Positions 34,854 to 43,997 of a stretch of DNA of 45,372 nt are shown one piece after another (the stretch's first letter is position 1; each line of letters begins with the position of its first letter). The DNA comes from Miltoncostaea sp963762825. GTDB lineage: Bacteria > Actinomycetota > Thermoleophilia > Miltoncostaeales > Miltoncostaeaceae. Under the pieces are notes generated by a model. It saw only the letters and a program-made list of their open reading frames with translations. It was not told the DNA's origin and did no database searches. Location of the stretch: NCBI GenBank assembly GCA_963762825.1, contig CAVXLZ010000005.1, positions 1 through 45,372 on the forward strand, written 5' to 3'. Both the position numbers and the translations under genes were made by a program.

Positions 34854-35845
34854 CGTCCGGCGCCGAACGTCTCGCGCCACCTCCCTGCTGCATCCCATCG
34901 CCACGGGGCGTCCTCGGCATCGCCGGGAGATGCCTCTGAGCTGCCGCGACGGCGCGGGGCACCGGCGCGAAGGAGGTGCCATCCGGCCAGGCCCCGCCAT
35001 CCGCGGTAGGGCTCCACGAACCGGAGGACGTCGTCCTCGGATGCCTTGGCATGGGGGCGACCGCTCAACACCCGGCCGACGAGCATCCGATAGGCGTGAT
35101 CGCCTGCGGGGATCGCATCCAGGTCGCCCTGACCGTGCAGTGCCAGGACCGCGATCGTCCATGGGCCGATGCCGGGGATCGCCCGGAGCCGCGCAGCGCC
35201 CGCCGCGCGGCGCCGGCGGCGGTGCGTCGAGGTCGACCCGCCCGGAGGCGACCTCGCGGGCGGCCGCGATCAGCGCCCGGGAGCGGCCCGCCGAGAGCCC
35301 GCACCTCTGGAGCAGGGCAGGCGACAGCGCGGCGACGATCTCCGCGCTCGGGGCGTCGACGAGTCCGCTCTCGCCGTCGCGCCGCCCGTGGCGGTGGACG
35401 ATCCGCCGCTTGATCGCCAGCGCCCGCTCGTCGGTGATCAGTTGCTCGCAGACCGCCCAGACGAGGACCTCGAACGGCACCGGACCCCTCCACGGGCGCG
35501 CGTGGGGCGCCGCCCGTACCGAGGGGCCGATCAGGGGGTCGTCGCGGAAGCGATCGAAGAAGCCCGACAGATCCTCGTCCGCCCCCGTCCAGAATCGCAG
35601 CCGGCTCATGCCGATCTCGGCCAGCCGGTCGGTGCGGGCGCGCGCCGCCAGGTCGAGCCGCCCCCCGCGAGGGACGCCCGGAGCACGACCGGCGCGTCGC
35701 CGAGGTGGATGAGGCGCTCCACGAGAGGGCCGCGGGCCCTCGCGATCCCCTCGCGGCCCGCTCCCGGGAGCCGGAGGGGGGAGCGGGGAACGACCTGGAT
35801 CCGCGCCTCCGCCGTGGAGACTCCACCCGGTCGTGTCGAAGCCAC
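34850..35845 (-). CDS. AlkA-type DNA-3-methyladenine glycosylase (frame broken)
   Basis: A base-excision repair enzyme of about 331 residues removing alkylated purines. The N-terminal part is at 35845-35667. The central LRFWTGADEDLSGFFDRFRDDPLIG and FEVLVWAVCEQLITDERA are at about 35609-35240. The helix-hairpin-helix LRAIPGIGPWTIAVLALHG and the catalytic-Asp segment IPAGDHAYR end the gene in a third reading. Breaks: a six-base C run at 35661-35666 (one base missing) and two more single-base losses near 35195-35225. Three losses sum to a full codon, consistent with one gene. The GTG start is 5 bases after the MMPL gene stop, so they may be co-transcribed. Confidence 0.87.
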
Positions 35846-35849
35846 CCGC

Positions 35850-38018
35850 TCACTCTATTGCCCCTGAGGGCCGGGGCTCCGGCAGACCGCCGCCGCCGCC
35901 GATGTCGATCGTCGGAAGCCACCGGTCGAGGCGGCGGGGGATCCACCAGTTGGCGTCGCCCAGGAGCGTCATCGTCGCGGGCACCAGGACGATGCGGACG
36001 ATCGTGGCATCGACCAGGATCGCCGTGGCGAGACCGAGGCCGAACATCTTGACCGTGGGGTCGTCGCCCAGCACGAAGCCGAAGAAGACCGCGATCATGA
36101 TCAGGGCCGCCGAGGTGATCACGCGCGCGGTGCCTGCGATGCCCTGGATGACCGATGCGTCGTTGTCGCCACCGGCCAGGTACGCCTCGCGCACCCGGGA
36201 GAGCAGGAACACCTCGTAGTCCATCGAGAGCCCGAACAGGATGGCGAACATGAACAGCGGGACGAACGAGATGATCGGCACGGTCGCTTCCAGGCCGATC
36301 AGGTTCATGCCCCACCCCCACTGGAACACCATCACCAGCACCCCGTAGGCGGCGCCGACGCTCAGCAGGTTGAGCAGCGCCGCCTTGAGGGCGACGAGGA
36401 CCGACCGGAAGACCACGGTCAGCAGCACGAAGGACAGCAGGATCACCGCCGCGATGAACAGGGGCATCCGCGAACTGATCTGGTTCGCCACGTCGGCCAG
36501 GCTCGCCGTCTGTCCGCCGACATGGGCCTGCGCCGGGCTCTCGCCGAGAACCGGAGGGATGACCTCCGTCCGGAGTCGGTCGATCGTCTCGAGAGTCGCG
36601 TCGTCCTGCGGCGAGGTGGTCGGGAGCGCGACCAGCGTCGCCACGCCCGCGGAGCGGTCAACCGCCGTACGCGCGACCGATGCGATGCCGCGGTCGGCGC
36701 CGATCGCGCCGGCCAGCGGCCCGACGATGCCCGCGTCCCGAGAGATGTCGACGGCGATCACGAGCGGGCCGTTCGCGCCCGGGCCGAAGCCACCGGCCAC
36801 GAGGTCGTACGCCCGGCGCTCGGTGCGGTCCGCGGGAAGCGATCCCTGGTCGGGGTTGCCGAGCCGAAGGGCCAGCACCGGGGCCGCCAGAAGGAGGAGC
36901 ATCGCGGTGGCGCCGACCGCGTAGGGCACGGCACGACGCGACACATGGCGACCCCACCGCTCCCAGCGGGCGCTGACCGGCCGGGCGCCGTCGCCGGGCG
37001 ACGCCGCCCGGCGGGGGAGTCCGAGCCGGTCGATCCACGGACCGGCGAGTCCGAGAAAGGCAGGAACGAGGGTGATCGACGCGACCACCATGATGAGCAC
37101 GATGACCGAGGTGGCGATTCCGGCCGCCGTCACGGAGGGGACTCCGGCCACGCCCAGGCCGAGGATCGCGATCACCACGGTGCTGCCGGCGAAGATCACC
37201 GCCTGTCCGGCGGTGGCCACCGCGCGGCCGACCGATTCCTCCACGCTGAGCCCGCGTGCCAGGTGCTCACGGTGCCGGGTCACGAGGAACAGGGCGTAGT
37301 CGATGCCGACTCCGAGACCGACCATCGCGGCGAGATCCGGCGCCCAGCTCGGGATGTCCACCAGGTAGGCGAGGAGCGACATCGAGCTGATCCCCACGGC
37401 GAGCCCGAACAGAGCCACTCCGATCGGGAGACCGGCGGCGATGAGCGACCCGAACGCGAGCAGGAGGATGACGATCGCGATGCCCACTCCGAGCATCTCG
37501 CCCACGCCCGAGCTCGCGCTCTCGAACTGGGCGAAGAGGTCGCCGCCCATCTCGATGCGCAAAGGGGAGCCCTCGCGCGCCTGCGCGACCGCCTCCTTCA
37601 GGTCCTTCAGATCGCCGGCGCCCAGGTCCTCCATCACCGGGTACTGGACGCGGATGATCGCCACCCGGCCGTCGCCCGACGCGCTGCTGCCCGTCGCCAC
37701 GACGCTCGGAAGACCGGCGACCGCCGTGCGGACCTCGGCGAGCGCCTTCCGAGCGTCGGCCGAGTCGGAGAACGTCCCCCCGTCGCGTGGAGTCGCCACC
37801 ACCTGGGCGGTCAGGCCCGCCTGGTTCGATCCCGTGCGCGAGAGAAGATCGACGGCCTTCTGAGAGTCGTGCCCGGGTACTCCGAAGGTGTCCTCCAGCT
37901 GCTGCCCGAACGCCCCCGAGGCTCCGAGGATCATCAAGGATACGACGACCCATGCGCCGATCACGGCCCAGGGCCGGCGGACCGCATAGCGCCCTAGTCG
38001 ATAGAGAGCATTCGTCAT
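35850..38018 (-). CDS. MMPL/RND-family transporter
   Basis: 722 residues, unbroken. Helix 1 then FGVPGHDSQKAVDLL, porter domain, bundle 1 with MVGLGVGIDYALFLVTRHREH, second porter domain, bundle 2 with LFGLSMDYEVFLLSRVREA. The GIDY and SMDY motifs hold the proton-relay Asp/Tyr. A good GGAGGT ribosome site precedes ATG 38018. The gene is divergent from a two-component system, which suggests it is that system's target. Related to the transporters at 12890 and 23608 in this window. Confidence 0.92.
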   Translation of the reverse strand: MTNALYRLGRYAVRRPWAVIGAWVVVSLMILGASGAFGQQLEDTFGVPGHDSQKAVDLLSRTGSNQAGLTAQVVATPRDGGTFSDSADARKALAEVRTAVAGLPSVVATGSSASGDGRVAIIRVQYPVMEDLGAGDLKDLKEAVAQAREGSPLRIEMGGDLFAQFESASSGVGEMLGVGIAIVILLLAFGSLIAAGLPIGVALFGLAVGISSMSLLAYLVDIPSWAPDLAAMVGLGVGIDYALFLVTRHREHLARGLSVEESVGRAVATAGQAVIFAGSTVVIAILGLGVAGVPSVTAAGIATSVIVLIMVVASITLVPAFLGLAGPWIDRLGLPRRAASPGDGARPVSARWERWGRHVSRRAVPYAVGATAMLLLLAAPVLALRLGNPDQGSLPADRTERRAYDLVAGGFGPGANGPLVIAVDISRDAGIVGPLAGAIGADRGIASVARTAVDRSAGVATLVALPTTSPQDDATLETIDRLRTEVIPPVLGESPAQAHVGGQTASLADVANQISSRMPLFIAAVILLSFVLLTVVFRSVLVALKAALLNLLSVGAAYGVLVMVFQWGWGMNLIGLEATVPIISFVPLFMFAILFGLSMDYEVFLLSRVREAYLAGGDNDASVIQGIAGTARVITSAALIMIAVFFGFVLGDDPTVKMFGLGLATAILVDATIVRIVLVPATMTLLGDANWWIPRRLDRWLPTIDIGGGGGLPEPRPSGAIE

Positions 38019-38111
38019 GGCTGGCACCTCCGCACGGGTTCCCGATGGACGGGGACCACCGTGACGAGGCCCGCTCCGGCGCACATCGGAGATCCGGCCG
38101 GAGCTCCTCGG

Positions 38112-38149
38112 CCGATCGGAGGGAATCGGTCTCATGCTTTCGGCCGATT
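38112..38149. promoter_or_regulatory. Candidate operator dyads between MMPL and two-component genes
   Basis: The 163-base divergent spacer holds three CCGAT-type half-sites: the palindrome CCGATCGG (38112-38119) and the pair AATCGG...CCGATT (38124-38129 and 38144-38149, 14-base gap). Such a dyad is a plausible site for the LuxR-type regulator encoded at 39330. No clear -10/-35 boxes can be fixed. Confidence 0.4.
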
Positions 38150-38181
38150 CGCGCCCCGCCCCGGTTCCCTACGGTTGATCG

Positions 38182-39333
38182 ATGGTCACGAACGCGATGC
38201 GCTCCATCTGGGCCGAGCCCCGGGCCGCCGATGCCCCCGCGCGTGTGTGGCGGGACTGGGTGCTGGTGGCCGCGCTGATCCCGACGGCGGTCCTCGAGGG
38301 GATCCTCCGGAGCGATGTGGCATGGCGATACGTCTCGATCGCCCTTGCGGTGGCGCTCGTGCCCACCCTTCTCTGGCGGCGCACGATGCCCCTCGCCGTC
38401 GTCGCCATCGCGTTCGGCTCGGTGACGTTGGTCAACGTCGCCGGGATTCTCAGCGGCGTCGAGTGGATCGGCCTGAACACGATGGCCGTTCTGCTCATCC
38501 TGCCCTATGCGCTGTTCCGCTGGGGGACGGGCCGCGAGGCCGCGATCGGGATGGCGGTCATGCTGGTCCCGGCCGGTCTCAGCGCCTTCGGCGAGTCCGA
38601 GGCGGCCGCCGACGTGCTCGGTGGCTTCCTGGTCCTGCTGTTCGCCGCGCTCCTCGGCGCGCTCGTCCGCTACCGCGAGACTTCGCGGCTCCGCGAGATG
38701 GAGCACGTCAAGCTGCGCGAACGCGAGCAACTGGCGCGCGAGCTCCACGACACCGTCGCCCACCACGTCTCGGCCATCGCCGTCCGGGCCCAGGCGGGGC
38801 GCGCGCTCGCCCCGTCGCGCCCCGGGGCCGCCGCGGAGGCGCTCGAGGTGATCGAGGAGGAGGCGTCGCGTACGCTCGCCGAGATGCGCACGATGGTCGG
38901 CGCGCTGCGCCAGGGAGAGGACGCCGACCTCGCTCCACAGCCCGGGGTGGCCGACATCCCCCGCCTCGCCGGCGTCGGCGGACACGGGCCGCGCGTCGAC
39001 ATCGAGCTCTCGGGCGACCTCGACGACCTTCCGCCGTCGGTCGACGCCGCGCTCTACCGGCTGGCTCAGGAATCGATCACCAACGCCGTGCGCCACGCCC
39101 GCCATGCGACCCGCATCGAGGTCCGGGTGAGAGGCGACGGTGAGCGGGTCCGGCTCACCGTCGAGGACGACGGCGACCTCGGCCGGTCTGCCGTCGGCGC
39201 GAGCCCGGGCTACGGGCTGGCCGGGATGGGGGAGCGGGCCAAGCTGCTGGGTGGCACGCTCCAGGCCGGTCCGAGGCCCGGCTCGGGATGGGCCGTGGCG
39301 GCTGTGCTGCCCCGAAGCGGCGTGGCCCCGTGA
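38182..39333 (+). CDS. Sensor histidine kinase, HisKA_3 (NarL/DesK/LiaS group)
   Basis: 383 residues. About five hydrophobic membrane segments (30-165) without a large external loop, like intramembrane-sensing DesK/LiaS kinases. The phospho-acceptor is in LARELHDTVAHHVSAIAV. The ATP-binding domain shows ESITNAVRHARHATRI, VEDDGDL and GYGLAGMGERAKLLGG. Its stop overlaps the regulator start as GTGA. It is divergent from the MMPL exporter, so it may sense envelope or membrane stress. Confidence 0.93.
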   Translation: MVTNAMRSIWAEPRAADAPARVWRDWVLVAALIPTAVLEGILRSDVAWRYVSIALAVALVPTLLWRRTMPLAVVAIAFGSVTLVNVAGILSGVEWIGLNTMAVLLILPYALFRWGTGREAAIGMAVMLVPAGLSAFGESEAAADVLGGFLVLLFAALLGALVRYRETSRLREMEHVKLREREQLARELHDTVAHHVSAIAVRAQAGRALAPSRPGAAAEALEVIEEEASRTLAEMRTMVGALRQGEDADLAPQPGVADIPRLAGVGGHGPRVDIELSGDLDDLPPSVDAALYRLAQESITNAVRHARHATRIEVRVRGDGERVRLTVEDDGDLGRSAVGASPGYGLAGMGERAKLLGGTLQAGPRPGSGWAVAAVLPRSGVAP

Positions 39334-39986
39334 GCATCCGGGTGCTCATCGCCGACGACCAGAGCATCGTTCGGACGGGGCTCACCATGATCCTCGACGC
39401 CCAGCCGGACATCGAGGTCGTCGGCGAGGCCGGCGACGGGCGCGAGGCCGTGAACCTCGCCCGCCGGCTGCGCCCGGATGTCTGCCTGCTCGACATCCGA
39501 ATGCCGATCCTGGACGGCATCGAGGCCACCCGGCAACTCGCCGGGCCCGGGGTGGAGCATCCGCTGGCCGTCGTCGTGATCACCACGTTCGACCTCGACG
39601 AGTACGTGCACGGAGCGCTGAAGGCCGGAGCGCGTGGGTTCCTGCTGAAGGACGCCGGGCCGGATCTTCTTGCCCAGGCGGTCCGCGCCGCCTCGGCCGG
39701 CGACGCGTTGATCGCCCCGAGCGTCACCGCCCGCCTCCTTGCGACGTTCTCCGACCCCCGTATCGCCACTCCACCACCCCAGCCGCTCGAGCCGCTGACC
39801 GACCGGGAGGAGCAGATCCTGGTGTCCGTCGCCAGAGGCCGTACCAACGCCGAGATCGCCGACGAGCTCTACATCAGCCTGAGCACCGCCAAGACCCACC
39901 TCGCGAGCATCATGAGGAAGCTCGGCGCCCGCAACCGCGTGGAGATCGCCATGTGGGCCTACGAGAGCGATCGCCTGAGGCCCTGA
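39330..39986 (+). CDS. NarL/LuxR-type response regulator
   Basis: 218 residues from GTG 39330. Receiver domain with acidic pair DDQ, phospho-Asp in CLLDIRMPILDG and Lys in FLLKDAG. The LuxR helix-turn-helix LTDREEQILVSVARGRTNAEIADELYIS...TAKTHLASIMRKLGARNR is at about 150-210. Partner of the kinase it overlaps. Likely regulates the divergent MMPL gene and itself. Confidence 0.94.
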   Translation: MSIRVLIADDQSIVRTGLTMILDAQPDIEVVGEAGDGREAVNLARRLRPDVCLLDIRMPILDGIEATRQLAGPGVEHPLAVVVITTFDLDEYVHGALKAGARGFLLKDAGPDLLAQAVRAASAGDALIAPSVTARLLATFSDPRIATPPPQPLEPLTDREEQILVSVARGRTNAEIADELYISLSTAKTHLASIMRKLGARNRVEIAMWAYESDRLRP

Positions 39987-40015
39987 TCGATGGCGCCCGC
40001 CGTCGGGCCCGTGCC

Positions 40016-40717
40016 TCAGCCCCCGAGGCCCCTCAGCCAGGCGACGAGCGCCGAGTGTCCTCCCCGGTCGGCGGCCTCGGCCGGAGTCAGCCCGTCGTAC
40101 CCGGTCCAAGCGGGATCGGCGCCACGCTCGAGCAGATGCTGGGCGGCCTCGCGCCGGCCCCCGTGACAGGCCGCCCAGAAGGCCTCGGTGACCTGGTCGG
40201 CCGTCGGCGCCGGAGCGGCTGCGAGGTGCTCCTCCACCCGCGACTGCAGGCCGAGGGCCGCCGCCGACCAGAGGGTCGTGCACGCTCCGCGTTCGATGAG
40301 CCGTCGGGCCGCATCCCACTGGCCGAAGGCGGTCGCATCCGCGATCGGCGTGCCGCCGCCGATCACCGCGCCCGGGGCTTCGATGTCGGCTCCGGCGTCG
40401 AGCAGGGCGTCGAGGGCTGCGAGGTCGTCGCTGCTCGCCGCCCAATGCAGCGGCGTCTCCGCGTGAGCGCCGACGAAGGGGGCGTTCACGTCCGCGCCCG
40501 CCTCGACCAGGGCGGCGACGATCGCGGCGACGTTCGGCCGATGCCCGGGCCAGTCGGTAGCTACGTGCAGCAGCGACCGGCTCCCGTCGATGCGCGCGGT
40601 GGCGAGGCTCGGCCGCTCCTTCAGCAGCCCCCTCAGCACGTCAACCGCGCCATCGTGGATCGCCGCCACCGCGGCGGACACCAGGACATCGTCGGGGGCA
40701 GGGCCCACAGCGGTCAT
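40016..40717 (-). CDS. Ankyrin-repeat protein
   Basis: 233 residues with about five ankyrin units: LLHVATDWPGH, LVEAGADVNAPFVGAHAETPLHWAASSDDLAALDALLDAGADIEAP, AFGQWDAARRLIERGA, GRREAAQHLLERGADPAWTGYDGLTPAEAADRGG. No signal peptide or enzyme domain. A soluble protein-binding scaffold. Convergent with the response regulator gene, 29 bases apart. Confidence 0.92.
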   Translation of the reverse strand: MTAVGPAPDDVLVSAAVAAIHDGAVDVLRGLLKERPSLATARIDGSRSLLHVATDWPGHRPNVAAIVAALVEAGADVNAPFVGAHAETPLHWAASSDDLAALDALLDAGADIEAPGAVIGGGTPIADATAFGQWDAARRLIERGACTTLWSAAALGLQSRVEEHLAAAPAPTADQVTEAFWAACHGGRREAAQHLLERGADPAWTGYDGLTPAEAADRGGHSALVAWLRGLGG

Positions 40718-40872
40718 CTCCTCGGGGTTCGGGACCAGGATGCCGAGCGCCCCGCCGCCCCGTCAATGCGAGGACCCACCCGGCCCGGGGACGCCGTCGC
40801 CAACCTGGGGTCGCTCGGGTGCAACAGCACCCCGGTCACCACTAGCCCGGCCCTGTCCAAGAGCGGGACCCT

Positions 40873-41292
40873 TCAGGACCTCGCCTTCTTCGGAGCTTTC
40901 GACTTGCCGGTGCCGTTGAGGGCGACCGCTTCGCGAACGAGCTCCTTGAAGGTGGACTCGTCAACCTCTTCGCCTTCGTGGATGTCGATCGCACGGCGCG
41001 TGTTTCCCTCGAGGCTGGAGTTGAAGAGACCGGCCGGATCCTCCAGGAACGCGCCCTTGGCGAAGGTGAGCTTCACGACCTTCTTGTAGGACTCGCCCGT
41101 GCAGATGATGCCGTCGTGAGACCAGACCGGAGTGCCCCTCCACTTCACCTCCTCGACGACGTCGGGGTCCGCGTCGGTTATGAGCTTGCGCATCCTGCTC
41201 AGGGTTTCTCCGCGCCAGTCGCCGAGCTCGGCGATCCGTTCCGATATGAGCTCCGACGCCGACTGGCCTTCGTTCGCACCTGCCTCATCCAT
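40873..41292 (-). CDS. DUF1801/YdhG-like protein
   Basis: 139 residues. LGDWRGETLSRMRKLITDADPDVVEEVKWRGTPVWSHDGI followed by YKKVVKLTFAKGAFLEDP is diagnostic of DUF1801, a small fold with no settled biochemical role. The C-terminus KSKAPKKARS is basic. Monocistronic. The last intact core-like gene before the scarred region. Confidence 0.9.
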   Translation of the reverse strand: MDEAGANEGQSASELISERIAELGDWRGETLSRMRKLITDADPDVVEEVKWRGTPVWSHDGIICTGESYKKVVKLTFAKGAFLEDPAGLFNSSLEGNTRRAIDIHEGEEVDESTFKELVREAVALNGTGKSKAPKKARS

Positions 41293-41491
41293 GTTCTCGT
41301 CCTTGCAGGGAGTGCCGGAAGATCGGCGCCGTCCGCTATCGCTCTTCGCCGGATGGCGCCGGTTCAGGGTTGCGTCGAAGTGAAGCTACCCACTCGAGGC
41401 GACCGGAAGTCCTGATCCCCCAGAGCCACGCTCCGTTGCGCAACACCCCTCAGTTCTCGACTCGCCGCGCCGCGTCGAGGATGATCCGGCG

Positions 41492-41616
41492 ATGACTGGG
41501 GAGGACAGCGCACGTCTTCGGTTCGCGTGGGGGGCTCTCGCGTGCGGCGACCTCGAGTCGCTGGCCGAGATGCTCGATCCCGACGTGCGCTGGTACGGAT
41601 TCGATGATCCTCCGGC
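41492..41616 (+). pseudogene. SnoaL/NTF2-like fragment, 5' part only
   Basis: MTGEDSARLRFAWGALACGD then LAEMLDPDVRWYGFDDPPAW matches the first 40 residues of a SnoaL-like protein. After PPAW the similarity stops and the sequence changes into the end of a different gene (next entry). About 80 residues are missing. Confidence 0.65.
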
Positions 41617-41724
41617 CTGGGCTGGGGCGTGGGCCTGTTCTTCCACTGGTGGAACGCCTCCCGCGAGGCCAAGCTCATCACTGAGGACGACATCCAGCGC
41701 GAGGTGGGCAACGGAAGCCGGTAG
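41611..41724 (+). pseudogene. 2TM-domain protein fragment, 3' part only
   Basis: Reads LGWGVGLFFHWWNASREAKL then ITEDDIQREVGNGSR and stop TAG 41722-41724. The WGVGLFFH and terminal helix fit the C-terminus of 2TM-domain proteins. A TGA at 41605 in this frame marks the limit. It joins the SnoaL fragment within about 10 bases, so a deletion or rearrangement fused two genes. Confidence 0.65.
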
Positions 41725-41938
41725 ATCCGATGACGGGTCGGAGCCGCGCCGCGTTTGGAGAGCGTGCGCCACCCCGAAGCTCAATGTCGGTGACCTCTTC
41801 GTACCCTCGTTCGCCGACACAGCGCTGGTCGGCCCCACCGCGGTAGCGCCCTGACCGCGCGCCGGAGTCGAGCCCGATATACGGGGCCAGCGTTTCCAGT
41901 GCTACTTCTACTGTGCGGCGCGCCATGGGGGTTCACGC
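41725..41938. other. Non-coding or decayed stretch
   Basis: No reading frame of convincing quality on either strand. An 82-residue minus frame (41678-41926) has no recognisable domain. Probably debris between the 2TM fragment and the IS remnant. Confidence 0.5.
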
Positions 41939-42185
41939 GACGACACGGCCCGGATGCAGGTCGAGCTACTCAACCGCAAGAAGTGGCGTACTCGCGTGGA
42001 GCTCGCCAATGCGATCTTCGATTACTGATAACCGACAGTGCCGAGCACTCTGCGCTCGGGATGCGCATTCCGATCGAGTACGAGATGCTCCATCAGGCAC
42101 GTCAATCCGTGGCGTGAGATCCCGGAATACCGACTCCGTCGAACTCAGGACACACCAGAGCCTCCATCAACCCCAGTCCGGTTCA
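41939..42185 (+). mobile_element. IS3-family transposase 3' remnant
   Basis: RMQVELLNRKKWRTRVELANAIFDY (41951-42025) and, after a frame change, SAEHSALGMRIPIEYEMLHQ ending TGA at 42117, is the C-terminal end of an IS3-type DDE transposase (HSALG..PIEYE is diagnostic). About 40 bases after the stop, GAGCCTCC...GTCCGGTTCA (42158-42185) resembles the IS3-type right end. The 5' half and the left inverted repeat are gone. Confidence 0.78.
42158..42185. repeat. Right terminal inverted repeat of IS3-type element
   Basis: 28 bases beginning GAGCCTCC and ending GGTTCA. The reverse complement begins TGAACCG and ends GGAGGCTC, the pattern of actinobacterial IS3 ends. No partner repeat was found in the window. 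Confidence 0.5.
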
Positions 42186-42289
42186 ACACGCAGGTTCGCC
42201 GCGGCAGTCGGCTGCTCGGCCCCATGTCATATGACCACGCTACGAGCGTGTGAGCCGGGTCGGTTGCCGGCAGCTGCCATCATCCGTAC

Positions 42290-42718
42290 GTGAACGAATC
42301 GAACGCATGGGATGAGTACGCCGCTGGTTGGGACGACAACCCTGACGCGCGCGTGTATGCGGCCGCCGCCTTCGAGTCCCTCCTCGCCGTGCTCGACGAT
42401 CGGGGTGTCTCGCTGGCAGGCGCCAGGGTCTGCGACTTCGGGTGTGGGAGCGGATTGCTCACCGAGAGAATGGCGAGCGAAGCTCAGCCGATCGATGCCA
42501 TTGACGCCTCTGTGGCGATGCTCGCCCAGATCTCGACGAAGATCCGCGAGCACGGGTGGGACAACGTCCGGCTGTCAACGACCCTGCCCAAGTCCCTGGC
42601 GAGGCATGATCTCGTCGTCTGCTCGTCCGTTCTCAGTTTCGTCGATGACTATCCGCGAACCGTCAAACGCCTGAGTGAACTCCTCGCGCCGGATGGGATG
42701 CTCCTGCAGTGGGACTGA
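42290..42718 (+). CDS. SAM-dependent methyltransferase, C-terminally truncated
   Basis: 142 residues. WDEYAAGWDDNPDARVYAAAA, motif I VCDFGCGSGLLTERMAS, then DAIDASVAML and VVCSSVLSFVDDYP. Relatives run to about 190-210 residues. This one stops right after LLAPDGMLLQWD, where the chain normally continues with WxW/E and a final helical part. No continuation was found in the other frames, so a truncation is more likely than a single error. GTG start at 42290 is weakly supported. Confidence 0.72.
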   Translation: MNESNAWDEYAAGWDDNPDARVYAAAAFESLLAVLDDRGVSLAGARVCDFGCGSGLLTERMASEAQPIDAIDASVAMLAQISTKIREHGWDNVRLSTTLPKSLARHDLVVCSSVLSFVDDYPRTVKRLSELLAPDGMLLQWD

Positions 42719-42880
42719 GCGCAACCGACCTGACGTCGGGTGGCACGTCACCGCGTGTTCCCGGCCACGAGGAATTCGCTCCCTGGCGAAGGCTTGGTGA
42801 CGGACGGAGTGGTGCCTGATATCCTCCCAGGGGCGTCGTTCCGTGCGCAGCGTCCCATCCGATCGGCATTCTCGGCGAGC

Positions 42881-43597
42881 ATGGAACCAGCAGTTCTAGG
42901 ACTGGTTGGCACCGTTGTCGGCGCGCTGATCGCCGCCCTCGCGGCGTTCCTTACGCGTCGATCCCTTCGGGAAGACTTTGCCACCTCCGCGGTAGCTCCG
43001 TTGATCCAGGCTCGCCTGGCTCCATACCAGAGCCTCTGGCAGCTCACGGAGTATGGGCCAGAAGGCAACCCAAAGCAGCTCAGCCCGAAGGAGGTAGAGG
43101 AGTTCAGAAAACGCCTACTCCATTGGTACTACCGCAGCGGTGGGCTTCTTCTTTCGCACGGAGCCGGGCTGCAGTTCCGCAAGGTCATCGCAGTGCTCTA
43201 CGCGCCGGGATCGGACGCCGAGGATATCTGGAGCGCTCTCTCGGTCCTTCGCACGCGGCTCAAGAATGACGTAATGGTCCGGGCAGGAGAGTTCCTTGCA
43301 GCGGTCACGATAAGTCCGAAGAAGGGGCCTCCGGGAACCCGAGTCTTAGTGCGCGCCCGAGGCATCCGTCAACCGATCAAGAAGGTCCGGGTCTCGGTGG
43401 ACGGTCGGGACGGCGAGGAGGTCTCGGTTCGTTGGCGCCGCGCGAGCCTGAGCGCGACGGTGCCGCTCGACGCACGCCCCGGGCGTCACTCGTTCATCCT
43501 CACAACACAACTTCCACTCGGTCATGAGTCCGTCGGGGGAGATCAGTTCTGGGTTGAGGGCGCGCTGTCCGCGGAAGGCTCAAACGATGCGCTCTGA
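42881..43597 (+). CDS. Membrane-anchored protein of unknown function
   Basis: 238 residues from ATG 42881. One N-terminal helix, VLGLVGTVVGALIAALAAFL (about 4-23), followed by basic RRSLRED, a helical domain (about 35-130) and a beta-rich C-terminal part (about 140-235; SPKKGPPGTRVLVRARG, RVSVDGRDG) like an Ig/IPT-type fold. I do not recognise the family. GC is clearly lower than in the first 40 kb and codons with A/T at the third position are common, which suits acquired DNA. Confidence 0.6.
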   Translation: MEPAVLGLVGTVVGALIAALAAFLTRRSLREDFATSAVAPLIQARLAPYQSLWQLTEYGPEGNPKQLSPKEVEEFRKRLLHWYYRSGGLLLSHGAGLQFRKVIAVLYAPGSDAEDIWSALSVLRTRLKNDVMVRAGEFLAAVTISPKKGPPGTRVLVRARGIRQPIKKVRVSVDGRDGEEVSVRWRRASLSATVPLDARPGRHSFILTTQLPLGHESVGGDQFWVEGALSAEGSNDAL

Positions 43598-43997
43598 TGG
43601 CGATCACGACGCCTCCGGGATTCAGCGACGCTGCGCCTCGACCTGACAGGTCGCATTCAGTCGGCGGCCCAATATTCCGAGGCCGATTTTTCTACGCCTC
43701 TAACCCTCGACCGCATATGCAGCCCTCGGGAGTGCGCTCGGCACTCGCACCAGCAGGTTCCTCCGACTCACTACGCCCACTCGCTGTGTCTCCTCCAAGT
43801 GTATTGGCTCGCCTCTCGGGCTGACCCCATGAGCGAGTGGGCCCGGCCGCCGGTCGGGCCAGCCGCGTCTCAGGAACAACGGGCCTGGCGCGACTGAAGT
43901 TGAACCCAAACCTGCTTGGACTGCTTCGTTTGGAGACGGACGCGTCTTGGTCGGAGCTGAGGCGGACGGAGAGAGCGGCTCGACCTGAGGCGCTTCG
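43598..43997. other. Intergenic stretch without convincing gene
   Basis: A 75-residue plus frame (43597-43824) overlaps the previous stop by one base but has low-complexity Pro/Ser/Arg composition and no domain. I see nothing else supportable. Confidence 0.5.

Noticed and set aside
41678..41926. 82-codon minus-strand frame as a transposase piece
   Set aside because: No transposase motif could be recognised; sits in debris.
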